A stretch of DNA of 64,000 nt from Bradyrhizobium elkanii WSM2783 (GTDB lineage: Bacteria; Pseudomonadota; Alphaproteobacteria; Rhizobiales; Xanthobacteraceae): positions 119,461 through 183,460 of the forward strand of contig NZ_AXAP01000001.1 in NCBI RefSeq assembly GCF_000472865.1, written 5' to 3'. The position numbers and the translations under genes were made by a program. Below the pieces are notes generated by a model, which did not search any database, was not told the origin of the DNA, and saw nothing but the letters and a program-made list of their open reading frames with translations. Each line of letters begins with the position of its first letter. The first letter of the stretch is position 1. Of the stretch, positions 1 to 9,803 are shown one piece after another.

Positions 1-3000
1 CACGGTCTGCCAGCCGCTTGCGGTGGTGTTGGTGAAGGTGGCGCTGGCAAGCTTGGTGCCGGTCGAGCTCCACAGGTCGAGGAGATCGGTGCCGGTATCG
101 CCGGGACTGCGGTAGAATTTGAGCGCGGTGATCTGGCCGGCAGTGGACGAGGTGAACTTCACTCCGACCTCGAGCGCGGAGCCATCGTTCAAACTGGTCT
201 GCGTCGGGGTGCTGGACGCGGTGAACAGGCTCACCGTCGTGGACGTCGTGGTCACGGCGATATTGAAAGTCTCGCTGGCGGAGAGGCCGGCGGGATCGGT
301 GGCCGAAACCTGGACGCCGAGGGTGCCGACATTGGCCGATGCCGGCGTGCCGCTGAAAGTTCGTGTCGTCGCGTTGAACGTCAGCCATGAGGGAAGCGCC
401 GCGCCGTTCAGGCCGGTTGCCGAATAGGTGAGAGCGCCGCCGTCGGGATCGTTGAAGGTGCCGGCGGGCAGCGTCAGCGAGAAGGCCGAGCCGACGACCG
501 CACTCTGGTTGGCGGTCTGGGTCACCAGCACCGGCGGCGTCTCGGTCGTCGAGCCAGTATCGTTAAGGACGACATCGACCCAGTAGTTGTCGCCGGAGGC
601 AGGGATATTAGTGGGGAAGATACTCCCTGAAGAATAGGCGTAAACGCCGTTCAGACCGTTAGCCGTTGCGGACAGAGATCCGTTTGTCGGATTTTGGAGC
701 GTGTCGAAATAGTAAGGCGTATCGGAGTATTGGCCATTGGTCATGTGGTACGAGGCGACATAGGTCGTGCCTGCAACAATGTTCACAGGACTGGAGAAGC
801 TGACCTGCTGCCAGCCACTGGCGGTCTCGTTGGTGGACGTGGCGGTCGCCAGCAGTGTGCCGCTGGCGCTCCAAAGATCAACTACATGGGCGCCGGTGTT
901 CAGGGATCCCTTATAGAAGCGGATCCCGGTGATTTGGCCGTTGGTACTTGACGTGAACTTGAGACCGACTTCCACACCCTTTGGGTCACTTATGTCCGCC
1001 GTAGCAGGCGTGGTGCTGGAGCCAAACAGGTTGAGGGACGTGGACGGTGAAACCGTGTACGACACGCCGGAACCCGGTGTCTCGAGATTTAGGCTGTCAT
1101 CGACCGCTCGGGTTTCGATGCTGTACGACCCCTTGGCCGGCGCATTGAAAGTGTAGGTCCAATTGACTGTTTGCGTGCCAACTTGACCGCTCGTCACGTG
1201 CCACGTCTTTCCACCGTCGGTCGAAATCTGAACGCCGCCAATCACACCGCCGACGTCGGTCGCGGTACCGCTTACGGTCACGGTTTGGCCTTCGATCACG
1301 GACGAGGATGACACGCTGGTGATCTTGGACGTTGGCGCGGTGTGATCGGTCGACTGGCTCGCGATCACCAGACTTGCCTGCAGCGTCTGAGGCTGGACGC
1401 CCATGTCCGCAAACAGATTGACCATTGCCTGCTGGACGTTCGGGTCGGCGTTTGTCTGATTGCCGTCCGGCGAAGGGTCGTGCTGGTTTGACAAGCCCCA
1501 TGACCAAAACACGCTGCCGGCTCCGAACACCAGCGCGCCACTGGTGGGATCACGGTACTCGACCAGATTGTGGGTTGCGGTACCGCTTGTGTCGACGTTC
1601 CCGAACTCCGTATTGAACGCCGACGATTCCTGGACCGTCGTCGAAGAGAGGTCGATCAGGCCGGCAGGCATGAAGCCGTTATCAGGAGAGGAGTCCCATT
1701 CATATCCTAACAGGCCGCTTTCCAGCGAGGCTGTCTGGCCGGGTGTCGTGGCCGCGACGCTTGTGTTGCGCCAGAAACGCAACTGGGTCATGCTGTAGGG
1801 AATCTTGATCGTCCCAAGACTCCCGCTCTCATCAACCGAGAACACCGTTCCCGTCAGCGCATTGGACGGCATGGCGGCACCGCCCCAATTGGTGGGGGCC
1901 TCAAAGGTGCCCGTCCCCTGCCCGCTAGGGTTGATCAATTGCTCAAAGTGGCTGTCCTTGTAGGTGACCAGTGTGCGATTGGCTGTCTTGCTACTGTCTA
2001 TGCTCGGTGTGAACTGGGTTTGCCAGAAGATCTCGTTGCCGCTGAGGAACGTGAGGTTGACGCCCGCGTTTGCCGCGGCCTGAACATTCGCGACCTGGCT
2101 ATCGGTCCAGTATTCGTCGTGTCCGACATCCATGAACACCTTGTGATTGAGCAGCAACGCGCCATTGGTCGCTGTATCCAAGCCGGAAATGTAGCTTACG
2201 TTGTAGCCGTTTTCTTCCAGCCAGTAGATTGCGGGGTATTCGCCTGTAAACACACTATCATCTGAATTCGCATACAGTCCTACTCCATCTCGGGTCATGA
2301 TCGGGCGGTTGTAACTGACCGCGTAGGCCGCGCCATTCTGGGAAGGACCGTTGCCTCCATACAGGCTGGCGCCGCCCCAACCGTTGTAAGCCTGCCAGGT
2401 CTCATCAGACGTCTGAAAGACGATGTCGCTTGTGGAATTGGGATCCTTGATGACGAACGGAATCTGGAAAACTTGAGTGCCTTGGACGACGTTGGCGACA
2501 TAAACGCCTGATACGGCCGTGGTCGGAATGGACCATGAATCAGTGACGCTCCAATTGCCGGCGTCGACCTCCCCGGTCGCAGTATTCGTGATTGGTGACG
2601 GCTGCGCGATCGATGACGTGCCCTGATGCTGCAGGGTTGTGACGAGACGGGCACCGTCTCCTCCGTAGTAACCCAGTCGATAGATCTGGATTTGATAGTT
2701 CGGGCTGCCCGTCAGATTATCGATCTTGAACTGCACCGTGCCGCCGATACTGGTGCTGATCGCGGTGGTGAATCCCTCGAGCTTGGTCGTATCGCCGCCG
2801 GGAGCAACCTGCCAGACGCTCATCGGCGTGCCCGGTAACTGGTTCTCCAGCACAATTGGATTGGTGCCAGACGGATCGGCGACAACAGTGCCGCCATGTC
2901 CGTCGCTATTCAGAGTCCAGTTCGGATCCTTTCCAGCAAACAGCAAGGAGACGGTGGTGGAACCATTGCTGAAATTTACCGTGCTGGTGTTTGAGGTGAT

Positions 3001-4653
3001 GTCGTACTGAACGGATGTCGACATCGACGATGTGAACGCGAGGTCCTTCAAATCGATGAGCTGATTTGCAGAAAGCGGTGCCCCCGGTGACGAGCTTGCG
3101 ATCAAACCGTGGAATTGCGCCGAATGATCGAGGACGAGCTCGCCATTTGCGGCACCGAAAGATACGGTTATCCCGGAAAACGATCCGTTTGTCAGTTGTC
3201 CGGAAACAGCACCTCCGATCTCGAGGACAGCCTGGTTTGAAACATCCAACGAACCGGTGCCACTGATATTGCCTTTGATATCTACGTTGGAAATTTGACT
3301 GCCACTGAACGGGCCAGCTTGGATGATCCCGTTGTCGACGACGCTGCCTTCGACAGTGAATAGCGTGCCGGGATTGCACGACAAGGTTACGCCTGTACCG
3401 ACGACTAGGCCATTGATGTCGACATTGCTCGTGCTCGTGACCGTATAAGCTCCTGTCGCATCCATCACCACGTTGTCGGTAAGCCGAGGGACACCGGCAC
3501 TCCAGTTCGTTGCGACATTCCAAGACCCGCCGCCCGAATTGGTCCAGTGAGCGGTCGTGCTCGAAGGGCTGTTCGCCAACGTGGCCTGCAACGTCGGACC
3601 CATCATCAGGTCTTGCTTCAGGACGCTCGTCGTTACGGGCACGGGGGGATTGAGCGTCGACGCTGGCGTGGTCGTTGTCGTCAGCGGGGCAGGCAATGTC
3701 GTCTGCAGCAGATCGCTCGACGGCAGCGGCCTCAATGTAAGGCTGCCGGAATCCGGAGGAGTGCTCGAACCGATACGATGGCGGGGTGTCTGGTCGGAGG
3801 GTGACGCATTCGTTTCGGTCGAACCAGTTGTGTCTGTAGTCGCCGACTGCGCCAGGATTGCGGGCGCCGCACCGACGATGTCGCTAGGCACAGGAGCTGC
3901 CGCTTGATCGAAGACCTGACCGGCCAACCCGGCCGACAGGCCCGATGGCGCCGGGGAATCGGGTGGCAGGACGTCGTTGGGATCGACCGCAGCCGAAGCT
4001 TGCGTCGAGTTCAGCGACGAAAGACCTGTCTCCAGCAGCAGGGCAAGAGCGAGTGGCGCGACCGAGTTGCTGCCCTCAGCGGTATCGACCTCCGTTGGAC
4101 TGGCAGTAGGCGTGCTGGGGCCAACAACCAGCAGAACTTCTCCCATGAATCCCTGGTCAGCGCTGCAATAACGCAACAACGAAATCTGTCCGATCGCGTC
4201 GGCGGCCGGGCTGAACGTCAACCCGCATAGTTGTGAAGCGGTGACGACCTGACCGCGGGTGACGGCGGTCGCTCCGTCGGCCAAGAACACTGAACCGTTA
4301 GAGGGCAGCTCCGCGAGCGCAACAGGTGTGTCCCCGGTCAAGCCGGCAGGGAGGTCGGCAAGCAACGGGATCGGCAGCCGACCGCAGTCTTGGGGAACAG
4401 AAATCACCACCCCGTTCCAGGACGACACGTCTCCGGACTGCAGGGGTGTCGGCGCGAAGCTCAATGCGGCGAGTTCCGCGGCTGTCAACGTGTCGCCGAC
4501 AGTCACCCGCGTGACGTGATCGGCTTTCAGGACAACTCCGGCAGTTGGAAGGCCGGCCACCGTGACGGTCAGATCATGAAGGGAATAACTGGTTTCCGCG
4601 GACAGGAGCGGCTGCGCCTTCTGAGATAAGGCGCTCGGTTTCTGTGTCAGCAT
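1..4653 (-). CDS. Giant modular extracellular protein with N,N-dimethylformamidase-beta-like domain and DUF4082 repeats (3' end outside window)
   Basis: One frame stays open on the minus strand from an ATG at 4653 to base 1, giving at least 1551 codons. A GAGGG ribosome site lies about 9 nt upstream; an in-frame GTG three codons earlier is possible. No Sec signal peptide is visible, so export by a type I system is an inference. Modules in order: two short N-terminal repeats of the 'GDTLTAAELAAL' kind (about residues 50-160); a Pro/Ser/Thr-rich linker; a W-x-NWS-G-P beta-helix-like segment from about 370; a DMFase-beta-like region with IYRLGYYGGDGAR (about 655), GHDEYW (about 843) and SGNEIFW (about 875); an Ig-like domain (about 1105-1190); DUF4082 (about 1210-1320); a putative-Ig/cadherin-like domain (about 1372-1468); and a second DUF4082 at the edge. 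The enzyme-like core need not be a formamidase; adhesion or polysaccharide binding is equally possible. Confidence 0.85.
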   Translation of the reverse strand, partial: MLTQKPSALSQKAQPLLSAETSYSLHDLTVTVAGLPTAGVVLKADHVTRVTVGDTLTAAELAALSFAPTPLQSGDVSSWNGVVISVPQDCGRLPIPLLADLPAGLTGDTPVALAELPSNGSVFLADGATAVTRGQVVTASQLCGLTFSPAADAIGQISLLRYCSADQGFMGEVLLVVGPSTPTASPTEVDTAEGSNSVAPLALALLLETGLSSLNSTQASAAVDPNDVLPPDSPAPSGLSAGLAGQVFDQAAAPVPSDIVGAAPAILAQSATTDTTGSTETNASPSDQTPRHRIGSSTPPDSGSLTLRPLPSSDLLQTTLPAPLTTTTTPASTLNPPVPVTTSVLKQDLMMGPTLQATLANSPSSTTAHWTNSGGGSWNVATNWSAGVPRLTDNVVMDATGAYTVTSTSNVDINGLVVGTGVTLSCNPGTLFTVEGSVVDNGIIQAGPFSGSQISNVDIKGNISGTGSLDVSNQAVLEIGGAVSGQLTNGSFSGITVSFGAANGELVLDHSAQFHGLIASSSPGAPLSANQLIDLKDLAFTSSMSTSVQYDITSNTSTVNFSNGSTTVSLLFAGKDPNWTLNSDGHGGTVVADPSGTNPIVLENQLPGTPMSVWQVAPGGDTTKLEGFTTAISTSIGGTVQFKIDNLTGSPNYQIQIYRLGYYGGDGARLVTTLQHQGTSSIAQPSPITNTATGEVDAGNWSVTDSWSIPTTAVSGVYVANVVQGTQVFQIPFVIKDPNSTSDIVFQTSDETWQAYNGWGGASLYGGNGPSQNGAAYAVSYNRPIMTRDGVGLYANSDDSVFTGEYPAIYWLEENGYNVSYISGLDTATNGALLLNHKVFMDVGHDEYWTDSQVANVQAAANAGVNLTFLSGNEIFWQTQFTPSIDSSKTANRTLVTYKDSHFEQLINPSGQGTGTFEAPTNWGGAAMPSNALTGTVFSVDESGSLGTIKIPYSMTQLRFWRNTSVAATTPGQTASLESGLLGYEWDSSPDNGFMPAGLIDLSSTTVQESSAFNTEFGNVDTSGTATHNLVEYRDPTSGALVFGAGSVFWSWGLSNQHDPSPDGNQTNADPNVQQAMVNLFADMGVQPQTLQASLVIASQSTDHTAPTSKITSVSSSSVIEGQTVTVSGTATDVGGVIGGVQISTDGGKTWHVTSGQVGTQTVNWTYTFNAPAKGSYSIETRAVDDSLNLETPGSGVSYTVSPSTSLNLFGSSTTPATADISDPKGVEVGLKFTSSTNGQITGIRFYKGSLNTGAHVVDLWSASGTLLATATSTNETASGWQQVSFSSPVNIVAGTTYVASYHMTNGQYSDTPYYFDTLQNPTNGSLSATANGLNGVYAYSSGSIFPTNIPASGDNYWVDVVLNDTGSTTETPPVLVTQTANQSAVVGSAFSLTLPAGTFNDPDGGALTYSATGLNGAALPSWLTFNATTRTFSGTPASANVGTLGVQVSATDPAGLSASETFNIAVTTTSTTVSLFTASSTPTQTSLNDGSALEVGVKFTSSTAGQITALKFYRSPGDTGTDLLDLWSSTGTKLASATFTNTTASGWQTV

Positions 4654-5065
4654 GGCAATCACCCTCGAAAAACCGATTTAGTAATATCCGGAGTGACATA
4701 ATGTCGCAGATTTAATTTATTTAATTTTTAAACGCCAATTAAATAATCTGACACATTAATCACGAAATTGAGATGGGATTAAAAATCCAATTAATAACTT
4801 GATCCGAAGGCAAATTTTCTGGCGATGAGATTTTTGCGTTTGGCCTCGGCACAGCGTTTGTGATGAGCGCCAGGGAGGCTTCCATGAGCTGAGCGATTGA
4901 TCTGGGCCCGAGCTGGAGATGGGGCGCCGGCAGGTCCGGCAAGCTGCCAACGCGCCGTGCTGTGGACCCGGCATCATGCTTGGGACCAGCGCATGTGCCG
5001 TTCCCGTGGATTGGCGTCTCAACCACCCACGACCAAGGTGCCAAGTTGACGGTGCCGCGATGTCC
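4654..5065. other. Non-coding gap with AT-rich upstream region
   Basis: About 410 bases lie between the start of the giant surface gene and the stop of the LysR gene. The part next to the giant gene (about 4680-4800) is strikingly AT-rich compared with its surroundings and is the obvious place for that gene's promoter. I see no convincing gene, terminator or repeat in the rest; the short open frames here have no family features. Confidence 0.5.
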
Positions 5066-5923
5066 TTACGGGACCGGCGCACGGTGCTCTCGGAACGCCG
5101 CCGCCAACGCCCGCAGGGCTGCCCGCGACCGCTGGTCCGTCAAGGACGAATGGAGCACCACCTCGGATGAGGGAAGCGGAGGAAGGCCAAACCGCTCGCC
5201 GACATCGACAGTGCCGGCAGGCGCTATCCGATATGACAGAGGGGCAATTGCCAGCCCTGCGGCGACGGCGGCATGGACAGCGGAAGAACCGCCGCCAAGG
5301 AACACTTCGGTCCATCTTATGCCGGCCGCGTCGAGCGCATGAGTTGCTATGTTACGGACGCCGCAGGTTGGAGCCAGCGCAGCCAGGCGCAGCGGCTCTC
5401 CCTGTCGATGCTCGAACCCTTGCGCCGCGAACCAGCCAAAACGCTCGTGTGCCAGCGTTTCCCCATCCCGGCGATCGTCCTCGCGCTGGATGATCGCGGC
5501 ATCGAGCCGCCCCTGATCAAACAGGTCCAGAAGTTTGCGCGAGCTGTCGAGCTGCACTTCAATCGTCAGCTTCGGATCGTGGGCGTGGAGCCGCGCCAGC
5601 AAGTTCGGAACCTCCGGTCCCGCGACATGAGCAGCAATGCCGAGGCCAAAGTGTCTCGGGGGCGCATTGAGCCCGACAAGCGCGCGCTCGTGAGCCGCGA
5701 TAAATTCGCGAGCTCCCTCCAGAAAGGCAGCCCCTTGCGCCGATGGCCGCACCGATCGGGGAGTCCGTTCGATCAGCCGATGCCCGATGCGATCCTCAAG
5801 CCGTTTGAGCTTCACGCTGATTGCACCCTGCGTGGTGCCCAGAGCTTCGGCCGCGCGCGTGAAGCTCTGCAGGTCGGCCACCATCACGAAAGCTCTTACG
5901 GCATCCACATCGAGCGAGAGCAT
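5066..5923 (-). CDS. LysR-family transcriptional regulator
   Basis: 285 residues, normal LTTR length. The N-terminal winged HTH is clear (LDVDAVRAFVMVADLQSFT, AAEALGTTQGAISVKLKRLE, then LIERTPRSV at about 50-60), followed by a substrate-binding domain (about 90-285). The gene is divergent from the MFS exporter at 6096, separated by about 170 bp. In such pairs the LysR protein usually controls the transporter. The inducer cannot be read from sequence. Confidence 0.93.
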   Translation of the reverse strand: MLSLDVDAVRAFVMVADLQSFTRAAEALGTTQGAISVKLKRLEDRIGHRLIERTPRSVRPSAQGAAFLEGAREFIAAHERALVGLNAPPRHFGLGIAAHVAGPEVPNLLARLHAHDPKLTIEVQLDSSRKLLDLFDQGRLDAAIIQREDDRRDGETLAHERFGWFAAQGFEHRQGEPLRLAALAPTCGVRNIATHALDAAGIRWTEVFLGGGSSAVHAAVAAGLAIAPLSYRIAPAGTVDVGERFGLPPLPSSEVVLHSSLTDQRSRAALRALAAAFREHRAPVP

Positions 5924-6095
5924 TCCATCATCCGAATTTGTTGTCTCTGAAATCTATATTGATCCAATTTTGTTGTGGTCAAGGGCCCCCTATGTTCGCC
6001 CGGCATCTGACGTGGGCGGCGAACCCGGGACCCGAGTTTCTTCGAACCTCCTGCCTGCATGTCAGCGATCGGCACCAGGCTTGGAGGTGAAAGTC
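5924..6095. promoter_or_regulatory. Divergent LysR/MFS promoter region
   Basis: About 170 bp between the divergent LysR and MFS genes, with an AT-rich core around 5938-5980 in otherwise GC-rich DNA. It contains the interrupted inverted repeat ATCTATATTGAT at 5952-5963, the kind of dyad an LTTR may bind. Assignment as operator is inference from position and symmetry only. Confidence 0.4.
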
Positions 6096-7664
6096 ATGAC
6101 GATTTCAGCAACACAGCAAAACACCGTCGCCCTGGCGGCCGTCTGCCTCGCGTCTCTCATGTTCGGGCTGGAGATTTCCAGCGTTCCGACCATTCTGCCG
6201 ACGCTGGAGATGGTGCTGCATGCCGACTTCCAGCAGCTCCAGTGGATCATGAACGCCTATACGATCGCGGTCACGACCGTGCTGATGGCGACGGGCACGC
6301 TTGCAGATCGATATGGCAGAAAGCGTGTCTTCGTCGCCAGCATCGTCGTCTTCGGCCTGGCCTCCCTGATCTGCGGCTTGGCGCAGGACGCCCTCGTTCT
6401 CATAGTGAGCCGATTTCTTCAGGGCATGAGCGGTGGGGCGATGCTGATCTGTCAGGTCGCCGTCCTCTCCCACCAGTTCCGGGAGGGACCGGAGCGCGCA
6501 CGGGCCTTTGCGGCCTGGGGCATCATCTTCGGGATCGGACTCGGCTTCGGTCCCATCATAGGCGCGGCGATCGTCGCGATCTCCAACTGGCAATGGGTGT
6601 TCTTGGTCCATGCCGTCATCGCCATCGTCACCACTGTCCTCGCCGAGGCCGGGGTGCAGGAATCGCGCGATCCCGACGCGAAGCACCTCGATATCGCAGG
6701 CATCGTGACGCTCTCGACGTCGGTGTTCTGCGTCGCCTTCTATATTACGCAAGGGCCTGACCTGGGCTTTTCCAGTCTGACGGGTTTCGCCATCATTGCA
6801 ATCGCGGTCCTGAGTTTCGCAGGCTTCGTGCTGGCCGAGACGCGCAGTGTCCGCCCGATGTTCGACTTCTCCGTTTTCCAGGTTCGGATCTTCTCGGGCG
6901 CGCTCCTGGGGTCGATAGGCATGAACTTCAGCTTCTGGCCCTTCATGATCTATCTTCCGATTTTCTTCCGAAGCGCGCTCGGTTACGGCAATGTCGCGGC
7001 CGGCCTGGCGCTGCTCTCCTACACGTTACCGACTCTCGTGGTGCCACCATTTGGCGAGCGGATCCTGCTGCGCTTCGGGGCCAGGATCGCTATCCCGACC
7101 GGACTTTTCGTCATCGGCCTTGGCTTCATGTTGATGTGGGCCGGCAGCGGAGTTGAACAACCTGGTTGGCTGACGCTGCTGCCTGGTTGTTTGCTTGCGG
7201 GGATCGGGCTGGGGCTGACCAACACGCCGGTGACCAACACGACGACCGCATCGGTACCGAGCACACGCGCCGGCATGGCATCAGGTATCGACATGAGCGC
7301 TCGGATGATTTCGCTGGCGATCAACATTGCCCTGATGGGCTTCATCCTGATCGCGGGCATATCCTCCTGGCTGAGGAGCGCGCTTCCTGGCGTGCTTGAT
7401 GCACCGCGCCTGCAACATCTTGCAGAAAGGATAGCGGGCGCGAGTGCCCATGTATCTGACTTCCCGGAACTGAACTCCCTGCCGGCGGCGGACACTGCTG
7501 TGCAAGACGCACTGGTTCATGGCTTCAGGTTGGTGATGCTCTATGGAGGACTCTCGGTGTGGATCCTGGCTCTGTCGAGCTTCCTGATCTTCGGCCAAAA
7601 GGCGCGCCACGAGCGTCTCTCACAGAGCCGGGATGAGCCATGCCCCTCCTCGCTCACTTCGTGA
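6096..7664 (+). CDS. MFS drug/organic-compound exporter, DHA2 (14-TM) type
   Basis: The frame is open from 5787, but the start at 6096 is chosen because a near-perfect GGAGGTGA site lies just before it and the protein then begins at a normal MFS N-terminus (522 residues). Many hydrophobic helices are visible, with the MFS signature GTLADRYGRKRVF after TM2 (about residues 68-80) and a long C-terminal half as in EmrB/QacA-like proteins. It would act in the inner membrane as a proton-driven exporter. No membrane-fusion partner is adjacent. Likely regulated by the divergent LysR. The substrate is unknown. Confidence 0.9.
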   Translation: MTISATQQNTVALAAVCLASLMFGLEISSVPTILPTLEMVLHADFQQLQWIMNAYTIAVTTVLMATGTLADRYGRKRVFVASIVVFGLASLICGLAQDALVLIVSRFLQGMSGGAMLICQVAVLSHQFREGPERARAFAAWGIIFGIGLGFGPIIGAAIVAISNWQWVFLVHAVIAIVTTVLAEAGVQESRDPDAKHLDIAGIVTLSTSVFCVAFYITQGPDLGFSSLTGFAIIAIAVLSFAGFVLAETRSVRPMFDFSVFQVRIFSGALLGSIGMNFSFWPFMIYLPIFFRSALGYGNVAAGLALLSYTLPTLVVPPFGERILLRFGARIAIPTGLFVIGLGFMLMWAGSGVEQPGWLTLLPGCLLAGIGLGLTNTPVTNTTTASVPSTRAGMASGIDMSARMISLAINIALMGFILIAGISSWLRSALPGVLDAPRLQHLAERIAGASAHVSDFPELNSLPAADTAVQDALVHGFRLVMLYGGLSVWILALSSFLIFGQKARHERLSQSRDEPCPSSLTS

Positions 7665-7666
7665 GC
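7652..7666 (+). terminator. Short hairpin at the MFS stop codon
   Basis: A perfect 6-bp stem (GCTCAC / GTGAGC) with a 3-nt loop overlaps the MFS stop codon. No T-run follows, so it is at best a weak terminator or pause site. Confidence 0.25.
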
Positions 7667-7776
7667 TCGAGCTTCCGTTCGTTCGACCTGCTCACGTCCT
7701 ATCGGCCAGCGGAGCACATCGCGGCATCGTGATTGGGGCGGACGTAAGTGCATTCCACCCAGCGATTAGTCGGCCG

Positions 7777-8790
7777 TCAAAACGTCTCGGTAATCTTGCT
7801 CAGGCGAGGGGGGCGATCCGGGTCAAATCCGCACGCGCGCGCCGTCTGCTCGATCATCCGATAGGCTGGAACGAGCATGGTGATCGGGTCGGTTGCGGGG
7901 TCATCCTCGGCGAGCCAGGCCAGCGAGCCATGCGGTCCGCCGCATAGATGCAGCGCGATCTTCTGTTCGCGCAATTCTTCTGCCAGCGCGTCCACCGTGG
8001 CCGCCGTTTCATCCATGAGGCGCATCATGATAACCGGCGTGCGCGATGATAACGCGGCCCGCGGCCCATGCTGCAGCTCGGCGGCGCTCAGACCCATGGA
8101 AGGCAGGCGCAGGATTTCCGAAAGTTTGAGCGCGATCTCCCGCGCCGAGCCCAGGCCGAGGCCCCGCGCCGCCACAAACACGGCCGACGCTTTGGCGAGA
8201 TCATCGGCAATCCCGGACCAGTCGAGCGCCAGCGCGCGGTGCAGGCGCTCGGGCAGCCTTTCGAGGGCTGACCGCAGCGCACGATCTTCCGCCAGCTCGG
8301 CAACAAGTCCGGCGCTGGCGGCCATCGAGCCGATCACGGTCTTGGTCGCCGCTACGGAGTGTTCTTTGCCGGCTTCGATCGGAATCACGAACTCCGCTGC
8401 GTCAGCCACCGGCGACGACGTCGCATTGACGATGGCGACGGTGCGGGCGCCCGCTGATCGCGCCGACCTGGTCGCCGCGACAAGATCCGGGCTGCGCCCG
8501 GATTGCGAGATTACGACGAACAGCGCATCGCGCAGCATCAAGGGCGTACGAAATGCCGTGATCACCGAAGGAGCGCTGGCGGAAACGGGCAGGCGAAGCC
8601 GCGTCTCGACAAGGTATCTTAGGAAGACCCCCGCATGCCCGGAGCTTCCCCGGCCGCACACAACGCACAGGGGCGCGGAGCCAATCCCAATTCGCTGCGC
8701 GATGTCGTGCGTGGCGGGGCGGTTACGAACAATCTTGGCGACGACATCCGCGCTTTCCCCGATTTCGCTCGCCATCGCGGATGTTGTCAC
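7777..8790 (-). CDS. Double-SIS-domain sugar-phosphate isomerase/deaminase (GlmS-isomerase-like, NagB-II/AgaS type)
   Basis: 337 residues with two SIS domains, like the isomerase half of GlmS without the glutaminase domain. Phosphosugar motifs are CGRGSSGHAG (about 45-55), SQSGRSPD (about 95-102) and the GKEHSVAATK segment. In the NagB-II/AgaS family this architecture deaminates glucosamine-6-phosphate to fructose-6-phosphate; that assignment rests on family and neighbourhood. The GTG start overlaps the murQ stop (GTGA), so the two are probably translationally coupled. Last gene of nagK-murQ-SIS. Confidence 0.85.
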   Translation of the reverse strand: MTTSAMASEIGESADVVAKIVRNRPATHDIAQRIGIGSAPLCVVCGRGSSGHAGVFLRYLVETRLRLPVSASAPSVITAFRTPLMLRDALFVVISQSGRSPDLVAATRSARSAGARTVAIVNATSSPVADAAEFVIPIEAGKEHSVAATKTVIGSMAASAGLVAELAEDRALRSALERLPERLHRALALDWSGIADDLAKASAVFVAARGLGLGSAREIALKLSEILRLPSMGLSAAELQHGPRAALSSRTPVIMMRLMDETAATVDALAEELREQKIALHLCGGPHGSLAWLAEDDPATDPITMLVPAYRMIEQTARACGFDPDRPPRLSKITETF

Positions 8791-9803
8791 GGGTCAATCT
8801 CTCCGCCTTGCTTGCGCGCCGCTGCTTCCTTGGGATGCCGGTCACCATCCTTGTTACGATCCTTGTCACTATCCTTGGCGAGCTCGGCAAACACGTGCCG
8901 AAGGTTGCCGTCACAGTTTTTCAGAATGGTCTCGGCATCAACCCTGTCGACACCCAACGCCAGAAGGCTAGCCGTCTTGATGTCTCCCTCGGCCTGCTCA
9001 AGCGAGCGTGTGGCGTGGGACGGATCACAGTGCGCGATTTGCGCCACCATGGCCTCGGCGCGCCGCTTCAGCTTGGCATTGGTCGGCTGCATGTTCACCA
9101 TCATGCCGCGATACACCCGGCCAAGGCGCAGCATGATCCCTGAAGAGATCAGGTTCAGCACAACCTTCTGCGCGGTGCCCGCCTTCATCCGCGTCGAGCC
9201 GGCGATCAGCTCGCAGCCGGTCTCGATCAAGATCGGAAACTTTGCCGATGCCAGCAGTGCGGTGCCGGGATTGTTGGCGACGCCGATCGTCACGGCACCG
9301 AAAGAGCCTGCCTGCTGCAGCGCGGCGACCGTGAATGGTGTTGTCCCGCTGGCGGCAACGGCGATCACCACGTCGTGCGGTGTGAGCCGCGCGGCATTGA
9401 TTTGCGTGACCGCATCATCGACATCATCCTCCGCGCCCTCGACGCTGGTGACGAACGCGCTGTCTCCGCCGGCGACGATGAAGCGGACGCGCTCGTTGGG
9501 CCAGGCGAAGGTCGGCAGCAACTCGGCGCCGTCCTGGACCGCCACGCGGCCCGAGGTGCCGGCGCCGACATATACAATGCGTCCGCGATCGCCCAGCGCC
9601 GCCTTGGCCGCTTCGGTCGCCGCAGTGATCGCGGGGAGGGCATGGCCGATCGCCGCGACTGCCGCAAGCTGGCCCTCCCACATCGCTTCCATCGCTGACG
9701 TCAGCGACCATGCATCAAGATCGGCAAAGCGGGGATCGACTTCTTCGGTGGCCATATAGTTGATCCGTGCGCCATCAAACGCGGAACTTTGAATCCTGTT
9801 CAT
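8787..9803 (-). CDS. murQ: N-acetylmuramic acid 6-phosphate etherase
   Basis: The enzyme cleaves the lactyl ether of MurNAc-6-phosphate to GlcNAc-6-phosphate and D-lactate during cell-wall recycling. Family features are all present: SIS fold with VYVGAGTSGRVAVQDGAEL, IAGGDSAF, AASGTTPFTVAAL and the hallmark GSTRMKAGTAQK, then MVNMQPTNAKLKRRA. The upstream frame is open for nine more codons, but the ATG at 9803 (MNRIQSS) gives the usual N-terminus. It overlaps the end of the upstream kinase by about 29 bp and the downstream SIS gene by 4 bp, so it sits in a tight operon. The C-terminus past about residue 320 is Lys/Asp-rich and atypical. Confidence 0.95.
   Translation of the reverse strand: MNRIQSSAFDGARINYMATEEVDPRFADLDAWSLTSAMEAMWEGQLAAVAAIGHALPAITAATEAAKAALGDRGRIVYVGAGTSGRVAVQDGAELLPTFAWPNERVRFIVAGGDSAFVTSVEGAEDDVDDAVTQINAARLTPHDVVIAVAASGTTPFTVAALQQAGSFGAVTIGVANNPGTALLASAKFPILIETGCELIAGSTRMKAGTAQKVVLNLISSGIMLRLGRVYRGMMVNMQPTNAKLKRRAEAMVAQIAHCDPSHATRSLEQAEGDIKTASLLALGVDRVDAETILKNCDGNLRHVFAELAKDSDKDRNKDGDRHPKEAAARKQGGEIDP

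Noticed and set aside
119..4629. Many plus-strand open frames of 60-126 codons opposite the giant gene
   Set aside because: They are low-complexity antisense shadows of one continuous minus-strand coding frame whose translation shows clear domains.
5787..6095. 103-codon N-terminal extension of the MFS transporter
   Set aside because: It overlaps the divergent LysR gene, has no membrane or family features, and a near-perfect ribosome site precedes the ATG at 6096.
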